From DASRBN01 sp035294305 (GTDB taxonomy: Bacteria > Chloroflexota > Ktedonobacteria > Ktedonobacterales > Ktedonobacteraceae): a DNA stretch of 64,000 bases. The position numbers and the translations under genes were made by a program. The stretch covers positions 1 through 64,000 of the forward strand of contig DATGLD010000051.1 in NCBI GenBank assembly GCA_035294305.1, given 5' to 3'. The notes under the pieces are model-generated. The model was not told the DNA's origin, searched no databases, and saw only the letters and a list, made by a program, of their open reading frames with translations. Shown piece by piece: positions 16,854 to 25,067 of the stretch (positions within the stretch are counted from its first letter, which is position 1; each line of letters starts with the position of its first letter).

Positions 16854-17357
16854 ATGGCATCACAGGCTGCAACAGAAGGGCAGGGCCAGGTCTTCATCGG
16901 GCCGGGTCTGAGCCCGCTCAAACGAAATATCACCATCATTGCCGTCGCAGGCATCATCATCGTCGTGCTGGCAATCGCTATTCACCAGGGAACCGGGGCT
17001 ATAGGCAGTACCATTGTTGCATTGCTACTCATCACCGGTTTCATTCTCTTCCTGCGTATGATCGCCCCTGTTCCATTCACTATTGCGTTGGAACCGGAGG
17101 CGCTTGTGAAGCGCAGTGAAAATGGTGAGGTAATCGAGGTGCGCTGGGAGGATTTAACGCGCATCAAAGAGGAATTTTTCCCTAACGGCAAGCGTATCAG
17201 CGTAATTGTGTATCGCAAGCCCGCGACTCCCGAGCAGAAAACGAAGGCCTGGGCGGTCTATCGCGATGATGTGACTGATTTAGACAGTCTTGCCGAGGCG
17301 CTCAAAAAGGCCATTCCTGAAACGTGTGAGTGGAAGAGCGAGACCGTTCACGATTAG
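16854..17357 (+). CDS. Small membrane protein with two helices and a YcxB-like C-terminal domain
   Basis: A 167-residue protein of unknown function. Two adjacent membrane helices occupy about residues 27-45 and 50-70 with a short loop. The remaining 90 residues face the cytoplasm and include the pattern ALVKRSENGEVIEVRWEDLTRIKE, which resembles the PH-like YcxB domain (a strand, then W.dl..i.e). The start at 16854 has only a weak AGG ribosome site; the ATG at 16731 would add 41 residues and read through the repeat hairpin, so it was not used. It lies alone between two repeat copies. Confidence 0.55.
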   Translation: MASQAATEGQGQVFIGPGLSPLKRNITIIAVAGIIIVVLAIAIHQGTGAIGSTIVALLLITGFILFLRMIAPVPFTIALEPEALVKRSENGEVIEVRWEDLTRIKEEFFPNGKRISVIVYRKPATPEQKTKAWAVYRDDVTDLDSLAEALKKAIPETCEWKSETVHD

Positions 17358-17382
17358 CTTGACCAGGATGAATTGGCTTGTC

Positions 17383-17410
17383 GAGGGCGACCACAAGGGT
17401 GCGCCCTCTC
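17383..17410. repeat. Dispersed intergenic repeat, family A, copy 7
   Basis: GAGGGCGACCACAAGGGT followed by GCGCCCTC; the ends can themselves pair (GAGGGCG with GCGCCCTC). It is located between the convergent YcxB-like and UBP-finger genes and could act as their shared terminator. Confidence 0.6.
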
Positions 17411-17423
17411 GTCGTACAGAGAT

Positions 17424-17681
17424 CTAAACCATCATCTGGTCAACGTAGCACCAGCGCCAGTCTTCGCCCGGCTGGAATGATTGGATAATGGGATGGTGAG
17501 TAGCGTGGAAATGTTTGGTGGCGTGCTTGTTTTTGGAGGAATCGCAGCAGCCGACATGCCCGCACTCCAGGCACAGGCGCAGGTGTACCCAGGTATCACC
17601 TGTTTTCAAACACTCCTCACAACCATTAGCGCTCGGCGTAACATCGCGTATCTCGTTAAGGTGTGTACATTGCTTTGCCAT
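17424..17681 (-). CDS. UBP-type zinc finger protein
   Basis: An 85-residue protein that is a single ZnF-UBP domain. Zinc ligands are seen in order: CTHL, CEEC, CLECGHVGCCD, then HATKHFHATHH. In eukaryotes this finger binds the free C-terminus of ubiquitin; many bacteria carry stand-alone versions whose role is unknown. The ATG has AAGGAG six bases upstream and lies 11 bases after the stop of the MFS transporter gene, so the two are co-transcribed. No ubiquitin-like protein gene was seen in the window. Confidence 0.85.
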   Translation of the reverse strand: MAKQCTHLNEIRDVTPSANGCEECLKTGDTWVHLRLCLECGHVGCCDSSKNKHATKHFHATHHPIIQSFQPGEDWRWCYVDQMMV

Positions 17682-17692
17682 AGAAATCTCCT

Positions 17693-19345
17693 TTATGATA
17701 TTGACCGTGTCTTCGTGTGGTTGTCTCTGGGCTTTCCTTCGATCAGCAATAACGCGCTGAGGGCGCTTGCCAGGGCCAGGCCGGAGGCAATGAACATAGC
17801 CACGCGAAAACTTGTTACGAACGATTCATTGATAGCCTGCTGTAAGACTGCATGTGATTGGCTGCTGACGCCGGATGGTATTTGTATGCCAACCAGCAAG
17901 GTTCGTTGGACCTCAACCAGCTGCAGCACAGGCTGCGGGATGGAACCGCTGAGTGTTGCCAGGTGGCTGTCGAGACTATTGCTGAAGACGGCCAGGACCA
18001 CAAGCCCCAGTACGGCGATGGCAATCAGTCCGGCTGTACGCGATACAGCATTGTTGATGCCAGAGGCTACGCCGGCACGCTGCGGCCCCACCGATCCCAT
18101 CACCGCCGTCGTCAGCGGGGCAACGGCAATAGCCATGCCCAGACCCAGCACGACCGCTGCCGGAAAGAATGTTGTCCAGTAACTACCCCCTATACCGGGA
18201 CGCGCGAAAAGCGCAAAGCCTGCCGCCGCGATTACCGGGCCGACGACCAGCGGAATCTTTGCGCCGTAGCGACTCACCAGCCCGCCCGACCAGCGCGATA
18301 GCAGGAACATGATGATAATCATGGGCAAGGTAGCAGCCCCCGCTTGCGTAGGAGTGTAGCCCTGCACACGGATCAGGTTGAATGGTACAAAGAACAATGT
18401 CCCACCCAATCCTGCATACAGCAGCAGCGTCAGCAGGTTGGCTCCGCTGAACGTTGGCGCGCGGAACAGGTTCAACGGTACCATAGGAGCGCGGCTGCGC
18501 GCCTCCACAAAGAGGAATGCAACCAGCCCAATTACGCCGATTGCCAGGGCAACCAGTACTCCTGGATCGCCGAGGCCGGAGCTACCAGCCCGGATCAGTC
18601 CGAAGACAATCCCTCCCAGACCGAGGGTTGCCAGCAGCGCGCCGGGATAGTCTAGCCGGCGGCTGCTTTCCTCGCCATAACTTTCAGGCACGCGCCAGAA
18701 TAAAATAACCAGTACAATCACGGCTACCGGCACATTGATAAAGAACACCCAGCGCCACGAAGCGTTCTGCACCAGCCAGCCTCCCACTACCGGACCCAGC
18801 ACTGTAGTGATCGATGTGAAGCCCGACCAGGTGCCTATCGCCTGCCCGCGCCACTTGCTATCAAACGTCGCGCTGATGATTGCCAGGCTACCAGGCACCA
18901 GCAACGCCCCGCCAATACCCTGAATGGCTCGCGCGATGATCAGGAAGGTGATCGTTGGAGCCAGGCCACAAACTACCGAGGCCAGGGTGAAGAGCGCAAT
19001 GCCGGTGGCGAAGATACGCTTGCGCCCATAAAGGTCGCCCAGCGACCCTCCTACCAGGATCAAAGCGGAAAGGAAGAGCGAATATGCCTCCACAACCCAC
19101 TGCACATCTGCGACCGTTGCTCTCAAGTCCGTTTGCAGCACCGGCAGCGCCACATTAACCACCGTGCCATCTATGAAGGCCATACTCGATCCCAGGATTG
19201 TGGCTACGAGAACCCAGGGACCGATATTGCCGGTTCGCTCGAGTGCGGACGCGCCTGCGCCCGTTAGTTGACCGGACACTGCCTTCGATTCGGGCGCAGA
19301 TTGAATAACTCCGTCATCACATGGCGGCTTCAGGATGTGAGACAT
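17693..19345 (-). CDS. MFS transporter, DHA2 (14-helix drug:H+ antiporter) family
   Basis: A 550-residue multidrug efflux-type protein with about 14 hydrophobic helices. Landmarks are SMAFIDGTVVNVALP (motif D1 of the family), WVVEAYSLFLSALILVGGSLGDLYGRKR (motif A) and the GPVVGGWLVQNASWRWVFFINVPV stretch (motif C). It would export hydrophobic compounds using the proton gradient. The start at 19345 has AAGGA seven bases upstream and gives a short polar N-terminus; a start ten codons earlier is possible. It is followed by the UBP-finger gene and preceded by the regulator at 19404-20048, all in one direction, so that regulator may control it. Confidence 0.9.
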   Translation of the reverse strand: MSHILKPPCDDGVIQSAPESKAVSGQLTGAGASALERTGNIGPWVLVATILGSSMAFIDGTVVNVALPVLQTDLRATVADVQWVVEAYSLFLSALILVGGSLGDLYGRKRIFATGIALFTLASVVCGLAPTITFLIIARAIQGIGGALLVPGSLAIISATFDSKWRGQAIGTWSGFTSITTVLGPVVGGWLVQNASWRWVFFINVPVAVIVLVILFWRVPESYGEESSRRLDYPGALLATLGLGGIVFGLIRAGSSGLGDPGVLVALAIGVIGLVAFLFVEARSRAPMVPLNLFRAPTFSGANLLTLLLYAGLGGTLFFVPFNLIRVQGYTPTQAGAATLPMIIIMFLLSRWSGGLVSRYGAKIPLVVGPVIAAAGFALFARPGIGGSYWTTFFPAAVVLGLGMAIAVAPLTTAVMGSVGPQRAGVASGINNAVSRTAGLIAIAVLGLVVLAVFSNSLDSHLATLSGSIPQPVLQLVEVQRTLLVGIQIPSGVSSQSHAVLQQAINESFVTSFRVAMFIASGLALASALSALLLIEGKPRDNHTKTRSIS

Positions 19346-19403
19346 GTTTTGATCCTTATTGTGCTGTATGGTCACGCAACTCCCGCGAATTTCAATAAAC
19401 CGA

Positions 19404-20048
19404 CTAAAGGGTGATCAAGCCGCGCCGCACACCGCGGCTGACGGCATCCGTCCGGCTTGCCGCACCAAGTTTGGTATAGATGGATGAAACGTGAAATTTC
19501 ACCGTGTGTTCGCTGATCGAAAGCCTGCGGGCGATCATCTTATTTGATAACCCCCGGCTCAACATCTCCAATACTTCTCGTTCGCGCGAGGTGAGCGGCT
19601 CATCTGATGAGCCGCTCTGCATCGCCTCAACGGGTATGTGCTGCCTTACCTGCCGCAGTACACGTTCCGCGACAGGCACGGGCAGTGTAACAAATCCCTG
19701 CCCGGCTGCCACAATCGCCGCTCGCAGTTGCGCGCTAGAGACATCCAGCGGTACGATGCTCCAGCCACCCAGCAACAGGGAACGCAGTATCGCGGCGGCA
19801 TACTCATCGCTGTTGGACAGCGCTACGATAGCTATTGTATCCCCGCTCCGGCTTGAACGTATGGCACGTGCTACATCTTCCAGCGCCTTTTCTTCCGCTA
19901 CGACAAGCACATCGATATCAGGCAGAGCGGCGAGGAAGCCGGCAGCTTCAGCAGCTTCGCCCACAAGCTGTATTTCCGCTGTTGTGAGCATGGCTTGCAA
20001 GCCTGCCCGCATCATAGGCGACGGCGCGAGAATGAAGACGCGCATCAT
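19404..20048 (-). CDS. LuxR/NarL-type regulator with a degenerate receiver domain
   Basis: A 214-residue protein. Residues 1-120 have the receiver fold (MRVFILAPSPMMRAGLQAML), but the strand that normally ends in the phospho-accepting Asp reads IDVLVVAEEK, with Ala/Glu in its place. Phosphorylation is therefore unlikely. Residues 150-214 are a classical LuxR DNA-binding domain: PLTSREREVLEMLSRGLSNKMIARRLSISEHTVKFHVSSIYTKL. Its ATG overlaps the stop of the upstream protease gene (ATGA), making it the third gene of a coupled operon with two trypsin-like proteases. No histidine kinase is nearby. Confidence 0.8.
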   Translation of the reverse strand: MMRVFILAPSPMMRAGLQAMLTTAEIQLVGEAAEAAGFLAALPDIDVLVVAEEKALEDVARAIRSSRSGDTIAIVALSNSDEYAAAILRSLLLGGWSIVPLDVSSAQLRAAIVAAGQGFVTLPVPVAERVLRQVRQHIPVEAMQSGSSDEPLTSREREVLEMLSRGLSNKMIARRLSISEHTVKFHVSSIYTKLGAASRTDAVSRGVRRGLITL

Positions 20049-21016
20049 ACCTGGATGCGCTCCAAAGACTTTAGCGGTACTTCAATCACGGTAATGTTGC
20101 CTCCACGCATGATCTGGAATTCCACCTTCGCTTCAGGATTGAAGTGGGCCAGACCTTCTACCAGGGAGGTTACATCATCAAGGGGCGAAATGTCCACTTT
20201 GCCATCCAGCACCCCAAGCAGCACATCTCCAATGAATAGATTGGCATGTTCCGATGTCCCGTTGAAGCTGGTGCCGACCACCAGCAGGCCCGCTTCACGG
20301 CTGGCGGCGATCCCCTTACGCAGATGGGCCGGAATTTCGACAGGCATCACCTCGAAATTCAGTTCGACCCGGCGCCGTTGAACACCGATCCAGGCGCTGA
20401 CCACATCGCTGGGGATGGAGACCGCCAGGTCGCCACCGAAGATCATAGCGTTGATGCCGACGACACGGCCCGAAGCATCGAGCAATGGACCGCCCGAATA
20501 GCCCGGCGCGATACGTACATCCGATTTGATATGCTGTGGAGTTTTGGCGTCTCCGGTCGCCTGGAGCGTGCCAACGCCGCTCACGATGCCAGCAGTAGCT
20601 ACCCAGCGCTGCCCCCATGGATGACCAATCGCGAAGACCAGTTCGCCCACGCGCAGCAGCGAGGAAAGGCCCGCTGGCAAGGCGGTCAGGTTATCCGCCG
20701 TGACCTTGAGCGCCGCCAGGTCTAACTTCGGATTGCGGTCGATCACCTTCGCCTCAAGCACGCGGTCATCCGCCAGATGCACCTGGATGGTAGCCTCATC
20801 ATTGGGCACGACATGATGATTGGTGATAATCGTGCCGTCTGAGCGCCAGATAATGCCAGTGCCCACGCCACGCCACTCGTTACGCACCTGCACGATGCCC
20901 GGTTTCACGCGCTCAATGAGCCACATGAGTTCGGCGGAAAACACATCGGGCAGTGGCAAGCCGGATGCGTCAAGGGTTGATTTATCGCGCTCGTCGCCGA
21001 AAGTTGTTCGTGTCAT
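20045..21016 (-). CDS. Trypsin-like serine protease with PDZ domain, no signal peptide
   Basis: A 323-residue HtrA/S1C protein. The catalytic triad is complete: His68 in TNHHVV, Asp99 in PKLDLAAL and Ser174 in APGYSGGPLL. Residues 225-315 are a PDZ-like region (GLLVVGTSFNG...GDVLLGVLDG). Unlike DegP/DegS proteins it has neither signal peptide nor membrane anchor and starts directly with a polar stretch, so it appears cytoplasmic. It lies 11 bases after the second protease gene and overlaps the NarL-like regulator by four bases. Confidence 0.85.
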   Translation of the reverse strand: MTRTTFGDERDKSTLDASGLPLPDVFSAELMWLIERVKPGIVQVRNEWRGVGTGIIWRSDGTIITNHHVVPNDEATIQVHLADDRVLEAKVIDRNPKLDLAALKVTADNLTALPAGLSSLLRVGELVFAIGHPWGQRWVATAGIVSGVGTLQATGDAKTPQHIKSDVRIAPGYSGGPLLDASGRVVGINAMIFGGDLAVSIPSDVVSAWIGVQRRRVELNFEVMPVEIPAHLRKGIAASREAGLLVVGTSFNGTSEHANLFIGDVLLGVLDGKVDISPLDDVTSLVEGLAHFNPEAKVEFQIMRGGNITVIEVPLKSLERIQV

Positions 21017-21027
21017 GTTCTTAATCC

Positions 21028-21948
21028 TTATGAGCGTTGTCCGACCGTGACCTGCAATGTTTGAAGCTGACCGCCGCGAATGACCTCTACGGGTATCGTC
21101 TTTCCGACACGATTGCTTGACAGGAGCAGGCGCAGTTCCTCGGCATCATCTACTGCCTGCCCATCCAGGGCTACCAGGATATCGCCGAGCAGCAGGCCAC
21201 CTTTTTGCGCCGGGCTATCATCATCGACTTTTACAATCAATAATCCCTGTTCCTGCGCGCGCCCTGCTCGCTGTGATGGCGGAAGCTGTACCTGCTGGCT
21301 GCTGATCCCCAGGTAACCGCGTTTGATGTAGCCCTGGTGCGCCAGGATTACGGCAATGCTCGTGGCGATGGAGGCAGGAATGGCAAGCGCGACACCGTTT
21401 ACCAGCCCGGTTGTCGTGACTCCCAGCACGTCTCCCTGTGAGTCGATCAAAGGGCCTCCTGAGAAGCCGGGATAGGGCGTGGCATCGGTACGAATAAAGC
21501 GTTCGAGCGTGGCTCCGCGCCCCGTGCGCAGCGGACCACCTACCGCGCTGACGATGCCCACACTTGCCATCGTTCCCTCGCTCATAGACCGTCCAACGGT
21601 CATCACAAGCTGGCCGACGCGCGCCGCCTCCGCCGCGAATGAGGCCTTCGCAATTCCGAGGTCGACCACACGCAGCACCGCCAGGTCGGTCGCAAGGTCG
21701 CGGCCCACAAATTGCGCCGCTAGCGTGCGTTTATCATGCGTCTGAATGGTCAGGTCTTCCTCGCGCTCAAGCACATGATCGGCGGTCAGCACCAGGTCAG
21801 GCGCGTAGACAATGCCGCTGGCGGACTGGCGCGGGCGCCCGTTAACCACTACCAGGGCCGGCTCAACGCGGGCCACGGCACCGGCCATCTGCTCGGAAAG
21901 CATTTTTAATAGGCTCGTTTCACTTGCTGCTGTGGTTGATGAATCCAT
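21028..21948 (-). CDS. Second trypsin-like serine protease with PDZ domain
   Basis: A 306-residue paralogue of the next gene. The triad residues are His58 (TADHVL), Asp88 (ATDLAVL) and Ser163 (YPGFSGGPL); residues 215-300 form a PDZ domain (RGYLGISSQQVQLP...GGLLLGDILVALDG). Again no signal peptide or anchor is evident with the start at 21948. An open frame extends 38 codons further but adds an unlikely Gly/Arg-rich leader and lacks a ribosome site, so it was not used. It is first in the operon protease-protease-regulator. Confidence 0.8.
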   Translation of the reverse strand: MDSSTTAASETSLLKMLSEQMAGAVARVEPALVVVNGRPRQSASGIVYAPDLVLTADHVLEREEDLTIQTHDKRTLAAQFVGRDLATDLAVLRVVDLGIAKASFAAEAARVGQLVMTVGRSMSEGTMASVGIVSAVGGPLRTGRGATLERFIRTDATPYPGFSGGPLIDSQGDVLGVTTTGLVNGVALAIPASIATSIAVILAHQGYIKRGYLGISSQQVQLPPSQRAGRAQEQGLLIVKVDDDSPAQKGGLLLGDILVALDGQAVDDAEELRLLLSSNRVGKTIPVEVIRGGQLQTLQVTVGQRS

Positions 21949-22284
21949 TTTCTCTTCTCTTTCGTAAGACTGAATGGTGTATACATATGTCTGATGGAGC
22001 GGAACAACCGCACCGGCGACGAAGCCAGCGAGTCCTCCCCTGTCCCGACCGGATTTCCCCACCCGGGTGAGAAAAATTCATCAGGGGCAGGCAAGATAAT
22101 GCCGTCCCTGGCAGGGGCGACTACCAGAGCCCCCATCGGCTTCCGCTCCACTTCCGCCTCTACTATATCCCGGGCTGGAGGGGCCTGCATCACCCATTCG
22201 GCTAGTAATATCCTGGATAAATGAGCAGCTTCGTATGTTGAAAAGGATTATGCATCATTGCTTACTTTTTTATAGTAGCATTCC

Positions 22285-22329
22285 TTGCGTTAGGGAAGCA
22301 GATATGGTATAGTTAAGATGACTTAACTA
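22285..22329 (+). promoter_or_regulatory. Promoter and palindromic operator of the HxlR gene
   Basis: TTGCGT at 22285-22290 and TATAGT at 22308-22313 are 17 bases apart. A perfect 8-bp inverted repeat, TAGTTAAG (22310-22317) with CTTAACTA (22322-22329), covers the -10 element and start site. Its position suggests autoregulation by the HxlR protein. The rest of the 426-bp gap to 21948 shows no convincing gene. Confidence 0.6.
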
Positions 22330-22374
22330 AGCTGAGAAGATCAACTTTTGATCAGAAAGAGCAGACAAGGAGCC

Positions 22375-22740
22375 ATGGCGACGAAGCCAACAGAGACAAC
22401 TACATCACCGCAACATCAAATGTGCCCGCGCTACGAACACGCTATTCAGCTGCTAGGGAAGCGCTGGACGGGACTGCTGCTGGATGCTCTCATGAGCGGC
22501 CCAAAGCGGTTTTGCGAGCTTACCTCCGCGGTAGAAGGTCTTTCAGACCGCGTGCTGAGTGACCGCCTGCGCGAATTGGAGGAAGAGGGCATCGTTGAAC
22601 GAGCAGTCTATCCTCATATTCCCGTGCGTGTCGAGTACCGCCTGACTGAGAAAGGGCAAGACCTCAAACCGGTTGTGGATGCTATCCACAACTGGGCGGA
22701 ATCCTGGATTCCACTGCCAGATGATCCTGCCGGAGTCTGA
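22375..22740 (+). CDS. HxlR family transcriptional regulator
   Basis: A 121-residue winged-helix protein. MCPRYEHAIQLLGKRWTGLLL is the family signature, with the redox- or aldehyde-sensing N-terminal Cys (residue 17) present. GPKRFCELTSAVEGLSDRVLSDRLRELEEEGIVER is the helix-turn-helix and VEYRLTEKGQDL the wing. HxlR proteins sense reactive electrophiles and regulate detoxification genes. The ATG at 22375 follows AAGGAG at a short distance; a TTG nine codons upstream is less suitable. The divergent protease operon is one possible target; autoregulation is another. Confidence 0.85.
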   Translation: MATKPTETTTSPQHQMCPRYEHAIQLLGKRWTGLLLDALMSGPKRFCELTSAVEGLSDRVLSDRLRELEEEGIVERAVYPHIPVRVEYRLTEKGQDLKPVVDAIHNWAESWIPLPDDPAGV

Positions 22741-22765
22741 TCAACACCCCGCTCGCTCTAGATTG

Positions 22766-22780
22766 TGCTATACTAGCACT
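22766..22780 (+). promoter_or_regulatory. Extended -10 promoter giving a leaderless HIT mRNA
   Basis: TGCTATACT at 22766-22774 is an extended -10 element. Transcription would start six to seven bases later, at or beside the ATG at 22781, and no ribosome site lies between. The HIT gene is probably translated from a leaderless mRNA. Confidence 0.5.
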
Positions 22781-23290
22781 ATGGAAACTTTATGGGCACC
22801 GTGGCGCATGCAATATATCGCGCCCAAAACACCACAATCAAGCGAGAAAGAACGCGAATGCATTTTTTGCGCACAACCTGCCGCTCACCGCGATGCCGAA
22901 TACCATATCCTGCATCGTGGTGAGCGCTGCTATATGATGCTGAATCTCTACCCCTACAACAATGGCCACCTGATGATCGCGCCCTACCATCACGTAGGCA
23001 GTATCGAGGGGCTGGATAGCACGGCGCTCACCGAGCTAATGGAGCAGGCGCAGCTAGCTTTGAAGGCGCTGCGTTATGCCATGAAGCCCGATGGGTTCAA
23101 TATGGGCATCAACGAGGGCAAAATCGCGGGGGCCGGATATGCCGAACATATGCACTTGCACGTTGTACCGCGCTGGAACGGCGATACCAACTTCATGCCA
23201 GTGCTGGCGGATGTCAAGGTGATGCCGGAACATTTGGACGCGGTGTACGAGCAGTTGAAGGAGGCGCTGGAGAGGGTGAAAGAATCATAG
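22781..23290 (+). CDS. HIT family protein (diadenosine polyphosphate hydrolase/phosphorylase-like)
   Basis: A 169-residue enzyme. The histidine triad HMHLHVVP at residues 123-130 carries the nucleotidyl-transfer nucleophile. METLWAPWRMQYI and CIFC near residue 27 are typical of the actinobacterial-type Ap4A phosphorylase/HIT group (compare Mycobacterium Rv2613c), and NLYPYNNGHLMIAPYHH is the nucleotide-binding segment. The likely role is breakdown of dinucleoside polyphosphates or nucleoside phosphoramidates. The stop codon overlaps no other gene but lies immediately beside the stop of the convergent TrmH gene. Confidence 0.85.
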   Translation: METLWAPWRMQYIAPKTPQSSEKERECIFCAQPAAHRDAEYHILHRGERCYMMLNLYPYNNGHLMIAPYHHVGSIEGLDSTALTELMEQAQLALKALRYAMKPDGFNMGINEGKIAGAGYAEHMHLHVVPRWNGDTNFMPVLADVKVMPEHLDAVYEQLKEALERVKES

Positions 23291-24121
23291 TTTTTGTTGT
23301 CGTACCCCCTCAAACAAAATAATCCCCGCCGCCATCGCAGCATTCAGCGACTCCACCCCATTCGCTAGCGGAATGGAAATTGTGCGCGTAGCCAGCCTGC
23401 GCGCTGCTTGTGAGGAACCGTGCGCCTCGCTGCCAATAATTAGCGCGAGCGGCTGCGTTAAATCTTGCTCATAGTAGAGATGGGGGCTTCCGGCTTCGGC
23501 CAGCAATACCTGGCCCTGCTCCCCACAATGGCGTGAGACTCGCTCTGCGATAATTTCCCATGGAAGATCGACCCACACAGGCAGAGCTACATGCGCTCCC
23601 GCTGCGGCACGTACCACCTTGGGGCTGAGATAATCCACGCAGTTGGGACTGAGCAGCACCTCGTCTACGTTGGCCGCTAATGCCGTGCGCAGGATGGTGC
23701 CCAGGTTACCTGGATCGGCCAGGCCATCGAGGATGAGCAAAATGGGTCGTTGCGCGGGGCCGCGCCTGGATCGCAAAAGCTCGGGGTCGAGCGCGTTTAA
23801 GGGCAGCACGCTGATTACCCCCTGAGATGTCTGCGCCTCGCCCAGCGATTCAATTACGCGCTCGCTGACTTCTACAAGCTGGTCTTCATACGCTGCGGGC
23901 GCGTGCAGGAGGCGGGCGAGTAGCGACCTGCCCTGGGCGGTGCGTGAGAGCAGCTCAGGTGAGTAATAGACCTCGCGAGGCATGACATTCGCGTCGAGCA
24001 GCGCCACGAGCAGGTGCGGCCCCTCCATGAAGAAGAGGCCGCTTTTTTTGCGGCCTCTCGTTGTGTCCAGATCGCGCAGCTTGCGAATACGCGGATTGTT
24101 AGGGCTGGTAATCCGTGTCAT
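23285..24121 (-). CDS. TrmH (SpoU) family RNA 2'-O-methyltransferase
   Basis: A 278-residue SPOUT methyltransferase. The N-terminal 95 residues are the substrate-binding domain (ITSPNNPRIRKLRDL). The C-terminal knotted domain carries the three SpoU motifs: NLGTILRTA, LIIGSEAHGSS and ISIPLANGVESLNAAMA. It methylates ribose in tRNA or 23S rRNA; the site cannot be assigned. It lies 21 bases after rplT and is read in the same direction, as in many bacteria where a TrmH-type gene follows the L35-L20 genes. Confidence 0.9.
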   Translation of the reverse strand: MTRITSPNNPRIRKLRDLDTTRGRKKSGLFFMEGPHLLVALLDANVMPREVYYSPELLSRTAQGRSLLARLLHAPAAYEDQLVEVSERVIESLGEAQTSQGVISVLPLNALDPELLRSRRGPAQRPILLILDGLADPGNLGTILRTALAANVDEVLLSPNCVDYLSPKVVRAAAGAHVALPVWVDLPWEIIAERVSRHCGEQGQVLLAEAGSPHLYYEQDLTQPLALIIGSEAHGSSQAARRLATRTISIPLANGVESLNAAMAAGIILFEGVRQQKL

Positions 24122-24142
24122 GAAAAATGCGTTTCCAGGCTG

Positions 24143-24499
24143 CTATACGATGGTTGCTAGCGCCTTTTCTACCAGCGCCGTGAAAGCGGCTTCATCACGC
24201 ACAGCCATCTCAGCGAGAATCTTACGATCCACCTCGATATTGGCAGTGTGGATGGCATGCATCAGCTTGCTGTAGCTGACACCATGCATGCGAGCTGCGG
24301 CATTGATGCGCGTGATCCAGAGACGGCGCATGTCGCGTTTGCGGTTGCGGCGGTCGCGATACATGTAGGCCATCGAGCGCATGACCGATTCATGGGCGGG
24401 CCGGAAGAGTCGCTTGCGCGCACCACGATGGCCCTCGGCCATATTGAGAATTTTTTTATGCTTCTTGTGCGCTGGAACGCCACGTTTTACCCTTGGCAT
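24143..24499 (-). CDS. rplT: 50S ribosomal protein L20
   Basis: A 118-residue protein of normal length. MPRVKRGVPAHKKHKKIL and the long basic helix (RDRRNRKRDMRRLWITRINAAARMHGVSYSKLM) are characteristic. L20 binds 23S rRNA domain I early in assembly and in many bacteria represses its own operon. It is in the order rpmI, rplT, trmH; infC, usually first in this operon, is absent here. Confidence 0.97.
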   Translation of the reverse strand: MPRVKRGVPAHKKHKKILNMAEGHRGARKRLFRPAHESVMRSMAYMYRDRRNRKRDMRRLWITRINAAARMHGVSYSKLMHAIHTANIEVDRKILAEMAVRDEAAFTALVEKALATIV

Positions 24500-24553
24500 A
24501 GTCTTTCACTTTCCTCCGTTCGAATCAATTCAATCGACAATGACATGTTCACA

Positions 24554-24757
24554 TTAAAAAGAGTAGGGGAGCAGGCGCTTCAGGCGGCGCGTATCGGCGG
24601 TCGCCAGTGGAAACTTCTTGTCCATCGAACGGATGGCCTCGGGTGACTTGTTGCGTCGCAGGTGGTTTAGCGCGACCTTACGGCGCATGAATTTGCCGGA
24701 GCCGGTCACTTTGACCCGCTTGGCCATAGCTTTGTGTGTTTTCAGTTTCTGCTTCAT
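24554..24757 (-). CDS. rpmI: 50S ribosomal protein L35
   Basis: A 67-residue protein starting MKQKLKTHKAMAKRVKVTGSGK, with HLRRNKSPEAIRSMDK and LPY at the end as expected for L35. The start at 24757 fits the family; a 13-codon 5' extension exists but is not conserved. It begins an operon with rplT and trmH driven from the promoter at 24986-25014. Confidence 0.95.
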   Translation of the reverse strand: MKQKLKTHKAMAKRVKVTGSGKFMRRKVALNHLRRNKSPEAIRSMDKKFPLATADTRRLKRLLPYSF

Positions 24758-25014
24758 GTTCTTCTTTCTCTTTCGATTACTGGCGGGGCAAAGCACAGAT
24801 TTCTATCAATCAACAAGTTTTCTGCAAATCCATTTGATCGGGCGCGGCATAGGCGTCCAGAGGAGAGGCAGTACAGGTGGTGAGGAATTGGAGGCATGAC
24901 CTCAACCCAATTTCGAGCCACCACTTTTGTTCCGTCAAAGGCGCAGAGAAGCCTTTTTCAGGAATGAACCCCGCGTGCGCACCTAGTATAGCACACCCCA
25001 CTGTATTGCGCAAT
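24758..25014 (-). promoter_or_regulatory. Promoter and structured leader of the L35-L20 operon
   Basis: Reading leftward, TTGCGC (25014-25009) and TATACT (24991-24986) are 17 bases apart, and TGC before the latter makes it an extended -10. Transcription near 24979 would give a leader of about 220 bases before rpmI. In it GTGGTG pairs with CACCAC and AATTGG with CCAATT (within about 24880-24930), a strong long hairpin. No infC gene is present in this leader. Such leaders can mediate L20 autoregulation; no known RNA family was recognised. The gap holds no gene. Confidence 0.55.
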
Positions 25015-25067
25015 AGTTAAACTCTGGTGCTCTGGTGCTCTGGTGACGCCCGGGAAGGACTGATTGC

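Noticed and set aside
21906..22193. Leftward 95-codon frame in the protease-HxlR gap
   Set aside because: Overlaps the start of the protease gene in another frame and shows no domain or ribosome site.
24800..24960. T-box riboswitch in the L35 leader
   Set aside because: AGTGGTGGCTCG only loosely resembles the T-box core, and the downstream genes are ribosomal, not aminoacyl-tRNA related.
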